From NCBI RefSeq assembly GCF_003112515.1, contig NZ_BEVZ01000008.1, forward strand, positions 124,001 to 188,000: DNA of 64,000 nt. Direction: 5' to 3'. Positions within the stretch are counted from its first letter, which is position 1. Every line of letters starts with the position of its first letter. The DNA comes from Streptomyces fragilis (GTDB lineage Bacteria; Actinomycetota; Actinomycetes; Streptomycetales; Streptomycetaceae). The notes beneath the pieces are model-generated. The model was given only the letters and a program-made list of their open reading frames with translations. It was not told the origin of the DNA and searched no databases. The translations under genes and the position numbers were made by a program. Of the stretch, positions 20,399 through 29,350 are shown one piece after another.

Positions 20399-21604
20399 AT
20401 GAACGACTCCGCCGCGCACACCCCAGGACAGGGCGCCGAGGCCGACGGCACGGGCACGACGCACTCCGCGACCGGTGACGGCACCCGGGCGGTCCGCGCC
20501 GGCCTGCCGGAACCGGTGAAGTACGAGCCGACGCTCCCCGGTCCGGTGTTCGCCGCCCACTTCCACCTCCCGGGCGAACCCACCGGCCCGTACACCTACG
20601 GGCGGGACGAGAACCCCACCTGGACGCTGCTGGAGAACGCCATCGGCGAGCTCGAGGCTCCCGGCAGGGAGGACGTGGAGACGCTGGTCTTCCCCTCCGG
20701 CATGGGCGCGATCTCCGCGGTGCTCTTCTCCCAGCTGCGTTCCGGCGACACGGTGGTCCTGCCCAGCGACGGCTACCAGGTGTTCCCCCTGGTCCGGGCC
20801 CAGCTGGAGGCCTTCGGCGTCGAGGTGCGCACCGCGCCGACCGGCGGGGACGCACAGCTGGAGGTGCTCGACGACGCCCGGCTGCTGTGGATCGAGACGC
20901 CCTCCAACCCCGGCCTGGACGTCTGCGACGTGCGCCGGCTCGCCGAGGAGGCGCACGCCCGGGGCATCCTGGTCGCCGTCGACAACACCTTGGCCACGCC
21001 GCTCGGCCAGCGGCCGCTGGAACTGGGTGCCGACTTCTCGGTGGCCAGCGGGACCAAGCAGCTGACCGGCCACGGTGACGTGCTGCTCGGCTATGTGACC
21101 GGCGCCCGCGGCGAGGCCATGGACGCGGTGCGACGCTGGCGGAAGATCGCCGGTGTGATCGCGGGCCCGATGGAGGCCTGGCTGGCCCACCGCTCGATCT
21201 CCACCCTGCAGATGCGGGTGGACCGGCAGGCCGCCACCGCCCTCACCCTCGCCCGCGCCCTCAAGGAGCGCCCCGAGGTCGGCGACCTGCGCTACCCCGG
21301 CCTCCCGGACGACCCGTCCCACGCCGTGGCCTCGCGGCAGATGCGCCGGTTCGGCAGCGTGGTCTCCTTCGCCCTCCCCGGCCGCGCGCACGCGGAGCGG
21401 TTCCTGGAGTCGCTGCGGCTCGTGGACGAGGCGACCAGCTTCGGCGGTGTGCGTTCCAGCGCCGAGCGGCGGGGGCGCTGGGGCGGGGACGCGGTGCCGG
21501 AGGGCTTCATCCGTCTCTCGGTGGGCGCCGAGGACCCGGACGACCTGCTGGCGGACGTGCTGCGGGCCCTCGACAAGGCGGCGGGCACGACCGCGGGGCA
21601 CTGA
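20399..21604 (+). CDS. Cys/Met-metabolism PLP enzyme, cystathionine gamma-lyase type
   Basis: 401-aa member of the gamma-family of PLP enzymes (cystathionine gamma-synthase/lyase, methionine gamma-lyase). Landmarks: YTYGRDENPTW, GMGAISAVLF for the cofactor phosphate, LLWIETPSNPGLDV, VAVDNTLATP with the PLP-binding Asp, and the Schiff-base lysine in VASGTKQLTGHGD. The C-terminal block RLSVGAEDPDDLL is also typical. Annotated equivalents are called cystathionine gamma-lyase, but substrate and reaction type cannot be decided by eye. ATG at 20399. The preceding 292 bp contain only GC-rich degenerate repeats (CGCCGAGCACNGCGG-like, 20155-20245). A 15-bp hairpin follows the gene. Confidence 0.88.
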   Translation: MNDSAAHTPGQGAEADGTGTTHSATGDGTRAVRAGLPEPVKYEPTLPGPVFAAHFHLPGEPTGPYTYGRDENPTWTLLENAIGELEAPGREDVETLVFPSGMGAISAVLFSQLRSGDTVVLPSDGYQVFPLVRAQLEAFGVEVRTAPTGGDAQLEVLDDARLLWIETPSNPGLDVCDVRRLAEEAHARGILVAVDNTLATPLGQRPLELGADFSVASGTKQLTGHGDVLLGYVTGARGEAMDAVRRWRKIAGVIAGPMEAWLAHRSISTLQMRVDRQAATALTLARALKERPEVGDLRYPGLPDDPSHAVASRQMRRFGSVVSFALPGRAHAERFLESLRLVDEATSFGGVRSSAERRGRWGGDAVPEGFIRLSVGAEDPDDLLADVLRALDKAAGTTAGH

Positions 21605-21632
21605 GGACGACGCTCCGGTCAGGAGCGCGAAG

Positions 21633-21673
21633 GGCCCGGTCCGAGCCTCCCCCCTCGTGGCTCGGACCGGGCC
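21633..21673 (+). terminator. 15-bp hairpin terminator after the PLP lyase
   Basis: Arms GGCCCGGTCCGAGCC and GGCTCGGACCGGGCC, 11-nt loop, 28 bp after the stop codon. Confidence 0.85.
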
Positions 21674-21830
21674 GCCTGCCCGCCGTGCGACCACCCGGTC
21701 GCACCGCGCGACCAAGGCTAGTTGACTCTGTGTCAGTGTCCAATCACGGGAGCGACAGGGACCTATCGACATATTTATAGTAGGACCCGGTCGACGGGCC
21801 GCCGACGGCCCGGTCCGTACCGCCCCCGGG

Positions 21831-21892
21831 AAACCGAGAGGGCGGGGAAACCGAGGGGCGGCAAGCCGAGGGGCGGTAAGCCGAGGGGGCGT
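21831..21892 (+). repeat. 15-bp tandem repeat forming the LysR-gene leader
   Basis: Four copies of AARCCGAGGGGCGGN (first copy 17 bp) end 2 bp before the ATG. Every unit contains a GAGGGG purine run, and the last copy supplies the Shine-Dalgarno of the LysR-type gene. Confidence 0.85.
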
Positions 21893-21894
21893 TC

Positions 21895-22806
21895 ATGGAT
21901 CTGGCCTTGCTCCGCACCTTCGTGGCGGTGCACCGAGCCGGGTCCTTCACGCGCGCGGCCGCTCTGCTCGGCCTCTCCCAGCCCGCTGTCACCTCCCAGA
22001 TCCGCACGCTGGAGCGTCAGCTCGGCCGCCCTCTCTTCCTGAGAAGGGCACGCGGGGTCGTGCCCACCGCCATCGGCGACGAGCTGGCCCACCGGGCCGC
22101 TCCCCACCTCGACGCGCTGGTCGAGATAGCCGAGGCGGGAGGCGACGACGGCGCACCGCGCACCCTCCACCTGTCCGGACCGCCGGAGTTCCTCGCCGAG
22201 CGGGTCCTGCCCGCCCTGGTGGGCCTCACCGATGACGACGGCCTGACGCAGCCGCTGCGCGCCTCCTTCGGCAACGACGAGGAGGTCCTGGAGGGCCTGG
22301 CTGCCGGCCATTACGACCTCTCCGTCACCACCGCCCGCCCTCGCGGATCACTGCTGAGCTCCACCCCGCTGTGCGACGAGGAGCACGTCCTGGTCGCCGC
22401 CCCGGCCTGGGTGGCCGAGACGGCCCCCGGCGGCCGGGACCGTCCGGCGGACGTCCTGGCCCGGTTGGACCGGCTCCCCGTGGTCGAGGTCCACGAGTCG
22501 CTGCCGTTCGTCTCGCGCTACTGGGCCGCGGTCTTCGACGCCGCCCCCGCGGCGGCCTCCGGGGCGGTCGTGGTGCCGGACCTGCGGGCGGTTCTCGCCT
22601 GCGCCGAGCGCGGCGCCGGCCTCGCCGTCCTGCCGCGGTACCTCTGCGCCGCCGCCCTGGGGCGGGGCTCGCTGGTCGTCCCGTACGAACCCGCCGTGCC
22701 CCCGCTGCGGACGTACTTCCTCGTGGCGCGCACCGGCACACTCGGCCTTCCGCACATCGGCCGGGCGCAGGAGCACCTGCAGCGGGCCGCAGCGGCGTGG
22801 TCCTGA
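21895..22806 (+). CDS. LysR-family transcriptional regulator
   Basis: 303-aa LysR-type regulator: MDLALLRTFVAVHRAGSFT with the helix-turn-helix ARAAALLGLSQPAVTSQIRTLE-like region at residues ~20-45, followed by a PBP2-like effector domain (LHLSGPPEFLAERVLPAL, LAVLPRYLC). The target is unknown. The upstream gene is the PLP lyase on the same strand but a terminator separates them, so the usual divergent LysR target is absent. Candidate promoter on the plus strand: GCGACA, 18 nt, TATAGT (21752-21781). The leader is a 15-bp tandem repeat. A near-parS site lies just downstream. Confidence 0.9.
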   Translation: MDLALLRTFVAVHRAGSFTRAAALLGLSQPAVTSQIRTLERQLGRPLFLRRARGVVPTAIGDELAHRAAPHLDALVEIAEAGGDDGAPRTLHLSGPPEFLAERVLPALVGLTDDDGLTQPLRASFGNDEEVLEGLAAGHYDLSVTTARPRGSLLSSTPLCDEEHVLVAAPAWVAETAPGGRDRPADVLARLDRLPVVEVHESLPFVSRYWAAVFDAAPAAASGAVVVPDLRAVLACAERGAGLAVLPRYLCAAALGRGSLVVPYEPAVPPLRTYFLVARTGTLGLPHIGRAQEHLQRAAAAWS

Positions 22807-22842
22807 GGGAGGAGCCCCAGCGGCGAATGGACCCCGAGCGAT

Positions 22843-22856
22843 GTTTCACGTGGAAC
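22843..22856. promoter_or_regulatory. parS-like site (one mismatch), LysR/Nudix gap
   Basis: GTTTCACGTGGAAC has one base changed from GTTTCACGTGAAAC, with ATG/CAT flanks extending the symmetry. It lies 22 bp before the Nudix start. Confidence 0.75.
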
Positions 22857-22877
22857 ATCTCGGGCCAGATTTCCCCC

Positions 22878-23360
22878 ATGACCGTCCGCCCCGTGGTCAA
22901 GCGCACCGCCCGAGCCGTTCTCCTGGACGGTGACGACCTCATCCTGATCAAGCGCACCAAGCCTGGTGTCGATCCCTACTGGGTCACCCCGGGCGGCGGT
23001 GTGGAGCCCGAGGACGCCACGGTCGTCGAGGCGCTCCACCGCGAGGTGGACGAGGAGCTCGGCGCCAAGATCTCCGGCGTCATCCCCTGCTTCGTGGACA
23101 CCGTGGAACACATCGGACCGGACGAGGCGTCCACCGGCGTCAAGATCCAGCACTTCTTCGTCTGCCGGCTGGAGTCGATGGACCCCTCCCTCCGTCACGG
23201 TCCCGAGGTGGAGGAGCCTGCCGGGGAGTACGAGATCGTGCGCGTGCCCTTCACCCGCGTCGGGATTGCCTCCGTCCACCTCGTGCCGCTCTCACTGCGG
23301 CACTATCTGGACGGCAACATCGAGGGCGTCCGCGCCCTGCACGCCGCCGATCTCGTGTGA
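22878..23360 (+). CDS. Nudix hydrolase
   Basis: 160-aa Nudix protein. The Nudix box is complete: G-G-G-V-E-P-E, seven residues, then REVDEELG. This family hydrolyses nucleoside diphosphates linked to another moiety; the specificity (mutagenic NTPs, nucleotide sugars or others) is not visible. ATG at 22878 follows a parS-like site by 21 bp and lies 71 bp after the LysR-type gene, so co-transcription is possible. A small GNAT gene follows 39 bp downstream in the same direction. Confidence 0.9.
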   Translation: MTVRPVVKRTARAVLLDGDDLILIKRTKPGVDPYWVTPGGGVEPEDATVVEALHREVDEELGAKISGVIPCFVDTVEHIGPDEASTGVKIQHFFVCRLESMDPSLRHGPEVEEPAGEYEIVRVPFTRVGIASVHLVPLSLRHYLDGNIEGVRALHAADLV

Positions 23361-23399
23361 CCGTGCTCTGCGCGGCCGGAGCAGGCCTAGGGTGCGGTC

Positions 23400-23852
23400 A
23401 TGAGTGATCTTTCGATACGTCCGGCCCGGACGGACGACGTACCCGCCCTCGTCGCCCTGTACGCGGACGACCCCTTGGGCGCCCTCCGCGAGACGCCGGA
23501 CGATCTGGACCCCTATCTGGCGGCCTTCGAGAGGCTGGCTGCGGACCCGAACCAGCACCTCGTGGTGGCCGAGCGCTCCGGCACGGTCGTCGGCACCCTC
23601 CAGCTGACGGTGATCCCCGGCCTGTCGCGCCGCGGGACCATCCGGTCGGTCATCGAGGGCGTCCGGGTGCACGCCGACGAGCGGGGCAGCGGGCTGGGCA
23701 CGCACCTCGTCCGGTGGGCGATCGAGGAATCCGGGCGGCAGGGCTGCCAACTGGTGCAGCTGACCTCCGACGCCACCCGGACCGATGCCCGCAGGTTCTA
23801 CGAGCGCCTCGGCTTCACCGCCTCACACATCGGCTTCAAGCTCCAGCTGTGA
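23400..23852 (+). CDS. GNAT family N-acetyltransferase
   Basis: 150-aa single-domain acetyltransferase: SIRPARTDDVPALVALY at the N terminus, the acetyl-CoA pyrophosphate loop motif A as VHADERGSGLGTHLV, and motif B RRFYERLGFTASHIGFK. The acceptor is unknown. It is probably co-transcribed with the Nudix gene 39 bp upstream. Its last 17 bp overlap the 3' end of the convergent serine hydrolase gene. Confidence 0.88.
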   Translation: MSDLSIRPARTDDVPALVALYADDPLGALRETPDDLDPYLAAFERLAADPNQHLVVAERSGTVVGTLQLTVIPGLSRRGTIRSVIEGVRVHADERGSGLGTHLVRWAIEESGRQGCQLVQLTSDATRTDARRFYERLGFTASHIGFKLQL

Positions 23853-25257
23853 GCTCGTCCCCCTGCTTCAGCCCGCGCCAGCCGCCTTCGTCCACGCCGC
23901 CCGGCACGGGGGCGGCGGGGTCGTAAGGGGTGCGGGTGAAGACGAACGACCCGAGGTCGAGGTGGCTCACGGTGCCGTCGGAGCGGCGGACGGCCCGCAG
24001 GGTCTCCCCCGCGTAGTAACCGTCCAGGCCGGTCCAGGCGTCGTCCCCGGCCGCCCGGAAGCGCGACCTGCGGGGACCGCCGGCCGCCAGCGGATCGAGG
24101 GAGACGCCACCCTCCGGGGCCAGACGCAGGACGAACGCCTGGGTCCCCCAGTACCAGGGGCCGGCCAGCGCGAGCGTCGCCGGATCGACCTCCGGCAGGG
24201 GACGCCACGGTTCGGGGATGCGGGGCTCCGCCTCCGCGACGATGCGCACCAGGTCGGCGCCCAGCGTCGCGATGGGGACCCCGGAGATGCTGTTCACGAG
24301 GACCACGGCGGCCACGTCGTCCGCGACGGACAGGGACAGGTTGGCCAGATACCCGGGGACCGATCCGGAGTGACCGACCACCTGACGCTCGCCCCAGTAC
24401 TGGATCTGCATCCCCAGTCCGTAGCCGTATCCGGATGCCAGGTCACCCGGTTCCGGCGGCGCGGCGGGGGTGCGCATCTCGGCCAGCGAGGCGGCGCTCA
24501 GCACCCGGTCGTCGCCGCGGGCCAGGAAGAGGGCGAAGCGCGCCAGGTCGGTGCTGGTCGACCAGAGCTGCCCCGCCGGCGCCATCCGGCCCAGGTCCTC
24601 GACCTGTTCGGGGAGCAGCACGTCGGCCCACGGGTGGACGGCCCAGCCGCCGGCGAACGGGGCCACCGGGTCCGGGCCGGTGCGGTGCAGGCCGAGCGGT
24701 TCCAGAACCTCGCGGCGCAGCACCCGGTCCCAGGGATCCTGCCGCAGCTCCTCCACCAGCGCGCCCAGCAGCGTGTAACCGGGGTTGGAGTAGTGGAACC
24801 TGCGTCCGCCCGGATGGAGTCCGGGGTTGTCGCCGAGCACGTCGGCCAGTTCGGGGCGCAGCGAGCCAGGCGTCCGCTCCCACCAGGGCGCGGGCGCCTC
24901 GGCGGCAAGGCCCGCGGTGTGGGCCAGCAACTGGGCGACGGTGGCCGCGCCCGCCGAGGTGCCGGGAAGGTGCTTCTCCAGGGGGTCCTGCAGCGAGAGA
25001 AGCCCTTCGTCGCGCAGCCGCATCACCAGGACCGCGACGAAGGTCTTGGTGATCGATCCGATCCGGTACTGGACGTCGCCGTCGGGGGCGTGCCCGTCCA
25101 CCGAGGTGCGCGCACCGGTCCACACGATCTCGCCGCCCCGGGCGACCGCCGCGGTGAGCGACGGCGTCCGCCCCTCGTTCTGGGCGACCGCGATGCGGTG
25201 CAGCAGGGCCCGCCGGGTGGCGGGCAGCAGGGCGTTCTCATCCTGAGGTGTCGTCAT
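23836..25257 (-). CDS. Class C beta-lactamase-related serine hydrolase
   Basis: 473-aa serine beta-lactamase/DD-peptidase family protein (PF00144). The catalytic tetrad motif is GSITKTF (Ser and Lys of SxxK), the YxN motif is HYSNPGY, and the third motif is HSGSVPGY. The C-terminal ~120 residues form an added lipocalin-like beta domain (GPWYWGTQAFVLRLAPEGG). No signal peptide is evident, so it is probably cytoplasmic and an esterase or peptidase rather than a resistance enzyme. ATG at 25257. It diverges from the Eis-like gene over 143 bp and overlaps the GNAT gene convergently by 17 bp. Confidence 0.87.
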   Translation of the reverse strand: MTTPQDENALLPATRRALLHRIAVAQNEGRTPSLTAAVARGGEIVWTGARTSVDGHAPDGDVQYRIGSITKTFVAVLVMRLRDEGLLSLQDPLEKHLPGTSAGAATVAQLLAHTAGLAAEAPAPWWERTPGSLRPELADVLGDNPGLHPGGRRFHYSNPGYTLLGALVEELRQDPWDRVLRREVLEPLGLHRTGPDPVAPFAGGWAVHPWADVLLPEQVEDLGRMAPAGQLWSTSTDLARFALFLARGDDRVLSAASLAEMRTPAAPPEPGDLASGYGYGLGMQIQYWGERQVVGHSGSVPGYLANLSLSVADDVAAVVLVNSISGVPIATLGADLVRIVAEAEPRIPEPWRPLPEVDPATLALAGPWYWGTQAFVLRLAPEGGVSLDPLAAGGPRRSRFRAAGDDAWTGLDGYYAGETLRAVRRSDGTVSHLDLGSFVFTRTPYDPAAPVPGGVDEGGWRGLKQGDELTAGA

Positions 25258-25400
25258 GACCCCAGTGCACCAGACCTGCTCGGGGCCGGGCGACCACGGT
25301 TCTGCCCGGCGGTAAATGGTTTGACCTGGCCATGCCTTCGCGTTGCACTGTGGCGGGCCCACACGCCGTGGTGCCGGACGCCGGGGAGGCACAGCCAGCG

Positions 25401-26627
25401 ATGGAGATCCGTTCCACGACCGCCCAGGATTTCGACGTCTTCGTCGACACCACCCTCACTGCCTTCGCCATGGAGCGCGAGACCCCGGCGGAGGGCGACG
25501 GCGCCTGGTGGTCGGCGTTCGAGATGGACCGCTCCCTGCTCGCCGTCACGGACGACGGGCGGCCCGTCGGCACCGCCGGCGCCTACTCCCTGGAACTCAC
25601 CCTGCCGGGCGGCGCCCTGGTGCCGGCGCCCGGAGTGACCGCGGTCGGCGTCCTGCCCACGCACCGACGGCAGGGCGTCCTCAGCGCCATGATGCGGCGC
25701 CAGCTCGCCGACCTGCGCGAGGAGGGCGACATCCTCTCGGTGCTCCTGTCCTCCGAGGCGGTGATCTACCGGCGCTTCGGCTACGGTCCGGCGACCTACA
25801 CGCAGAGGATGACGGTCGACCGCCACCGGGCGGCATTGGCCCGGCCGCGCGCCGAGGAAACCGGCGGCGGGGCCGCGCCCCGCGCCGGATCGGTCGAGGT
25901 GCTGCGGCGGGCCGAGTGCGGCGACCTCCTGGAGGAGATCTACGACCGGTACCGCCGCACACAGCCCGGCGCCCTGTCGCGCCCGCACCGCTGGTGGAGC
26001 CTGGGCGCGGGCCAGCCGCCGATCGCACGGGCCCCGCGGTACATCGCCGTCCACCGGGACGCCGACGGCGTGGCCGACGGGTACGCGAGCTACTCCGTCG
26101 ACAAGGACCGGACCCTGACGGTCGACGAGACGATCACCGTCGACGACGCGGCCTTCACCGCCCTGGCCCGGTTCGTGCTCGGGCACGACCTGGTGGAGAA
26201 GGTGGTCTTCAAGCACCTTCCGCCCGGTCATCCGCTGCGCTGGCAGTTCACCGACTACCGGGCCGGCGAGCTGGGGGACAGCACGGACTGGCTGTGGGTG
26301 CGGCTGCTCGACATTCCGCGCGCGCTGACCGCACGGGGCTGGTCGGGCGACGGCGAGCTGGTCCTCGAGGTGGACGATCCCTGGCTCGGCGAGCACGGCC
26401 GCTACCGGCTGACCGTCCAGGGCGGCAAGGCCGACTGCGCCCCGACGAGCCAGGCGCCCGACCTGTCCCTGGACGTCAGCGACCTGGGCTCGGTCTACCT
26501 GGGCGGGACCCTGCCGAGCACGCTGGTGCGGGCCGGGCACATCACGTCCCACCGTCCGGGCGCCGCCGAACTCGCCGACGCGCTCTTCCGCGCCGAGCGC
26601 ACGCCGCACTGCCTGCACTGGTTCTGA
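25401..26627 (+). CDS. Eis-like GNAT acetyltransferase
   Basis: 408-aa enhanced-intracellular-survival-type acetyltransferase, made of two GNAT-like domains and a sterol-carrier-like C-terminal domain. Evidence: VTAVGVLPTHRRQGVLSAMM (acetyl-CoA loop), YRRFGYGPATY carrying the tyrosine that acts as general acid in the family, DIPRALTARGW, and a C terminus ending exactly in Phe (HCLHWF), whose carboxylate takes part in catalysis in M. tuberculosis Eis (402 aa). Family members acetylate amines, including aminoglycosides; the native substrate here is unknown. ATG at 25401 with GGGGAGG upstream. Confidence 0.88.
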   Translation: MEIRSTTAQDFDVFVDTTLTAFAMERETPAEGDGAWWSAFEMDRSLLAVTDDGRPVGTAGAYSLELTLPGGALVPAPGVTAVGVLPTHRRQGVLSAMMRRQLADLREEGDILSVLLSSEAVIYRRFGYGPATYTQRMTVDRHRAALARPRAEETGGGAAPRAGSVEVLRRAECGDLLEEIYDRYRRTQPGALSRPHRWWSLGAGQPPIARAPRYIAVHRDADGVADGYASYSVDKDRTLTVDETITVDDAAFTALARFVLGHDLVEKVVFKHLPPGHPLRWQFTDYRAGELGDSTDWLWVRLLDIPRALTARGWSGDGELVLEVDDPWLGEHGRYRLTVQGGKADCAPTSQAPDLSLDVSDLGSVYLGGTLPSTLVRAGHITSHRPGAAELADALFRAERTPHCLHWF

Positions 26628-26763
26628 CCGCCGGCTGACGGCCGACGGATCCGAGGCGGGGCGGTCGAGCACCAGGACCGGAGACGGGCCCGGAGCGCAC
26701 CGATGAGATTTCCGCGCCGCGTCGGTCCGTACGCGTGGGGCCGACTCACGAAAGGCTGGCGCC

Positions 26764-27327
26764 ATGCGGAAACTGATCTACGGCATGAACCTGTCCCTGG
26801 ACGGCTACATCGCCGCGCCCGGCGACGACATCGGCTGGAGCGTGCCGAGCGACGAGCTCTTCCAGTTCTGGTCCGACCAGTTGCGGGCGACCGAGCTGTC
26901 GCTGTACGGGCGCAAGCTGTGGCACACGATGACCCCTTACTGGCCGACCGTCGACCAGCGGCCCGACGCCACCCCGGCGGAGATCGAGTTCGGGCGCCGC
27001 TGGCGGGACATGGCGAAGGTGGTGTTCTCCTCGACGATCGACGAGGCCGACTGGAACACCCGCCTGGTCACCGGCGACGCGGTCGCCGAGATCACCCGGC
27101 TCAAGGCCGAGGACGGCGGCCCGATGGACATCGGCGGCGCGACGCTCGCCGGTGCGGCCATGCGGGCCGGGCTGATCGACGAGTACGTCCTGGCCACCGC
27201 GCCGGTGCTGGTGGGCGGCGGCACACCGTTCTTCACCGCGCTGGACAGCTGGGTGAACCTGAATCTGGTGGAGACCCGGACGCTTCCCTGCGGCGTGGTC
27301 CTCACCAGGTACGAGACGAGGCGCTGA
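26764..27327 (+). CDS. RibD C-terminal/dihydrofolate reductase-like protein
   Basis: 187-aa protein of the RibD_C reductase superfamily: MRKLIYGMNLSLDGYIA at the start, YGRKLWHTMTPYW, DIGGATLAGAAMRAGLIDEY and APVLVGGGTPFF (NADPH-binding and C-terminal blocks). These stand-alone proteins are commonly annotated dihydrofolate reductase family; real DHFR activity is unproven. ATG at 26764 with AAAGG upstream. It converges on dnaB. Confidence 0.85.
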   Translation: MRKLIYGMNLSLDGYIAAPGDDIGWSVPSDELFQFWSDQLRATELSLYGRKLWHTMTPYWPTVDQRPDATPAEIEFGRRWRDMAKVVFSSTIDEADWNTRLVTGDAVAEITRLKAEDGGPMDIGGATLAGAAMRAGLIDEYVLATAPVLVGGGTPFFTALDSWVNLNLVETRTLPCGVVLTRYETRR

Positions 27328-27411
27328 GCCCGTCACGCGAGGCGCCCGCCCGGGACGCCCGCCTCGACGGCGGGACCGCGCGCCTCGACCGCCGGGGCCC
27401 CTGGAAACCGG

Positions 27412-28893
27412 TCAGCTCTGCGCCATGTCCACGAAGCGCGAGTAGTGGCCCTGGAAGGCCACGGTGATGGTGGCCGTCGGGCCGTTACGGTGCTTGGCCA
27501 CGATCAGGTCGGCCTCACCGGCGCGCGGTGACTCCTTCTCGTAGGCGTCCTCGCGGTGCAGCAGGATGACCATGTCGGCGTCCTGCTCGATGGAGCCGGA
27601 CTCACGCAGGTCGGAGACCATCGGCTTCTTGTCGGTGCGCTGCTCGGGCCCTCGGTTCAGCTGGGAGAGCGCGATGACCGGGATCTCCAGCTCCTTGGCC
27701 AGCAGCTTGAGGTTACGGGACATGTCCGAGACCTCCTGCTGGCGGTTCTCGGCGCGCTTGGAGCCGCCGGACTGCATCAGCTGGAGGTAGTCGATGACGA
27801 CCAGCTTGATGTCGTTGCGCTGCTTGAGCCGGCGGCACTTGGCGCGGATCTCCATCATCGACAGGTTGGGGGAGTCGTCGATGTAAAGGGGTGCGGCGGA
27901 GACGTCGGGCATCCGGCGGGCAAGACGCGTCCAGTCGTCGTCGGTCATGGTGCCGGAGCGCATGTGGTGCAGGGCCACCCGCGCCTCGGCGGACAGCAGA
28001 CGCATGGCGATCTCGTTGCGGCCCATCTCCAGGGAGAAGATGACGCTGGGCAGCTGGTTCTTGATCGACGCCGCTCGGGCGAAGTCCAGCGCCAGCGTCG
28101 ACTTGCCCATCGCGGGACGGGCCGCGATGACGATCATCTGACCGGGGTGCAGGCCGTTGGTGAGGGCGTCGAAGTCGGTGAAGCCGGTGGGCACCCCGGT
28201 CATCTCCCCGCTGCGGGAGCCGATCGCCTCGATCTCGTCGAGCGCGCCCTCCATGATGTCGCCGAGCGGCAGGTAGTCCTCGCTGGTGCGCTGCTCGGTG
28301 ACGGCGTAGATCTCGGCCTGGGCCCGGTTGACGATCTCGTCGACGTCGTCGTCGGCCGCGTACCCCATCTGGGTGATCCGGGTGCCGGCCTCGACCAGGC
28401 GCCGCAGCACCGCGCGCTCGTGGACGATCTCCGCGTAGTACTCGGCGTTGGCCGCGGTGGGGACCGTCTGCACCAGGGTGTGCAGGTAGGCGGCGCCGCC
28501 CACCTTGTTGATCTCGCCCCGCTTGGTCAGCTCGGCGGCGATGGTGATCGGGTCGGCCGGCTCGCCCTTGGCGTAGATGTCGAGGATCGCCTGGTAGATC
28601 AGCTCGTGGGCGGGCTTGTAGAAGTCGTGTCCCTTGAGCACCTCCACCACGTCGGCGATGGCGTCCTTGGACAGCAGCATGCCGCCGAGCACGGACTGCT
28701 CGGCGTCGAGGTCCTGCGGGGGCACGCGCTCGAAGGGGGAGACCTCCTGCTCGTCCCACCTCCCGTCACCGGAACGGCCGCCACGGCCGCCGGAGCGGCC
28801 CGGACCGGAGTCCTCACGACGGCGCGAGGCGGGCAGACGATCACTGGGACCGCTCTCGGCCCAGGGGTCGTCCAAGGGCTCGGAAATGCTCAC
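27412..28893 (-). CDS. dnaB: Replicative DNA helicase DnaB
   Basis: The 493-aa hexameric replicative helicase that unwinds DNA ahead of the fork. The N-terminal domain starts VPPQDLDAEQSVLGGMLLSKDAI after a ~55-residue Ser/Gly/Arg-rich extension. The RecA-like domain has Walker A ARPAMGKST, Walker B VVIDYLQLM, and SQLNRGPEQRTDKKPMVSDL with the arginine-finger region. No intein is present. The GTG at 28893 is set by GGGAGGAGG upstream and by MSISEPLDDPW; the frame stays open much further but lacks a start site. It is monocistronic, and three DnaA-box-like sequences lie in the 471-bp upstream gap. Confidence 0.97.
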   Translation of the reverse strand: MSISEPLDDPWAESGPSDRLPASRRREDSGPGRSGGRGGRSGDGRWDEQEVSPFERVPPQDLDAEQSVLGGMLLSKDAIADVVEVLKGHDFYKPAHELIYQAILDIYAKGEPADPITIAAELTKRGEINKVGGAAYLHTLVQTVPTAANAEYYAEIVHERAVLRRLVEAGTRITQMGYAADDDVDEIVNRAQAEIYAVTEQRTSEDYLPLGDIMEGALDEIEAIGSRSGEMTGVPTGFTDFDALTNGLHPGQMIVIAARPAMGKSTLALDFARAASIKNQLPSVIFSLEMGRNEIAMRLLSAEARVALHHMRSGTMTDDDWTRLARRMPDVSAAPLYIDDSPNLSMMEIRAKCRRLKQRNDIKLVVIDYLQLMQSGGSKRAENRQQEVSDMSRNLKLLAKELEIPVIALSQLNRGPEQRTDKKPMVSDLRESGSIEQDADMVILLHREDAYEKESPRAGEADLIVAKHRNGPTATITVAFQGHYSRFVDMAQS

Positions 28894-29087
28894 CGAGCGA
28901 CCTCCTCCCGTCCGCCGCGCGGACCTCGCCGTGCCTCTCAGTTGTACGGCACGGCTCTGACAGATCGAGCTGCCCGCAGCCCACGTCGGCACCGGCGTCG
29001 GACGCCGGTTTCGTGGTGGAATCTCACAGGCCACAGAGGGCGGGCACCGCACCACGCTAAGCCCGCGGGCACCTTCAGCCAATCTGG

Positions 29088-29096
29088 TTATCCACA
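29088..29096 (+). promoter_or_regulatory. DnaA box upstream of dnaB
   Basis: TTATCCACA, the classical consensus, about 195 bp upstream of the dnaB start. Confidence 0.75.
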
Positions 29097-29122
29097 GGCC
29101 ATGTGGAAGAACGGCCGTATGC

Positions 29123-29131
29123 TGTGGACAA
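29123..29131 (-). promoter_or_regulatory. DnaA box upstream of dnaB
   Basis: Reads TTGTCCACA on the minus strand, the form preferred in Streptomyces; 27 bp from the previous box and in opposite orientation. Confidence 0.75.
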
Positions 29132-29341
29132 CCCCCGGAAACCTGTGCACGAGTCGGTGGACAGCGCTGTGAACAAGCCCGCAGCCTTCCCCGGGTTGCC
29201 CCTCTGACCTGCGGCAACGCGATGCACGGGTTGTGCAGAAGAAAAAATTCGGCCGCCGGGCCAAGATCTACCGGAACGCTGTGCGAGAACACACGTCGCC
29301 CGGCAAGAAGTAAGAGGCCCATCAGCATTGCACCACTTACC

Positions 29342-29350
29342 TGTGGACGA
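29342..29350 (-). promoter_or_regulatory. DnaA-box-like site near the MATE start
   Basis: TCGTCCACA on the minus strand, one mismatch to TTGTCCACA, 15 bp before the MATE start codon. Confidence 0.5.
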
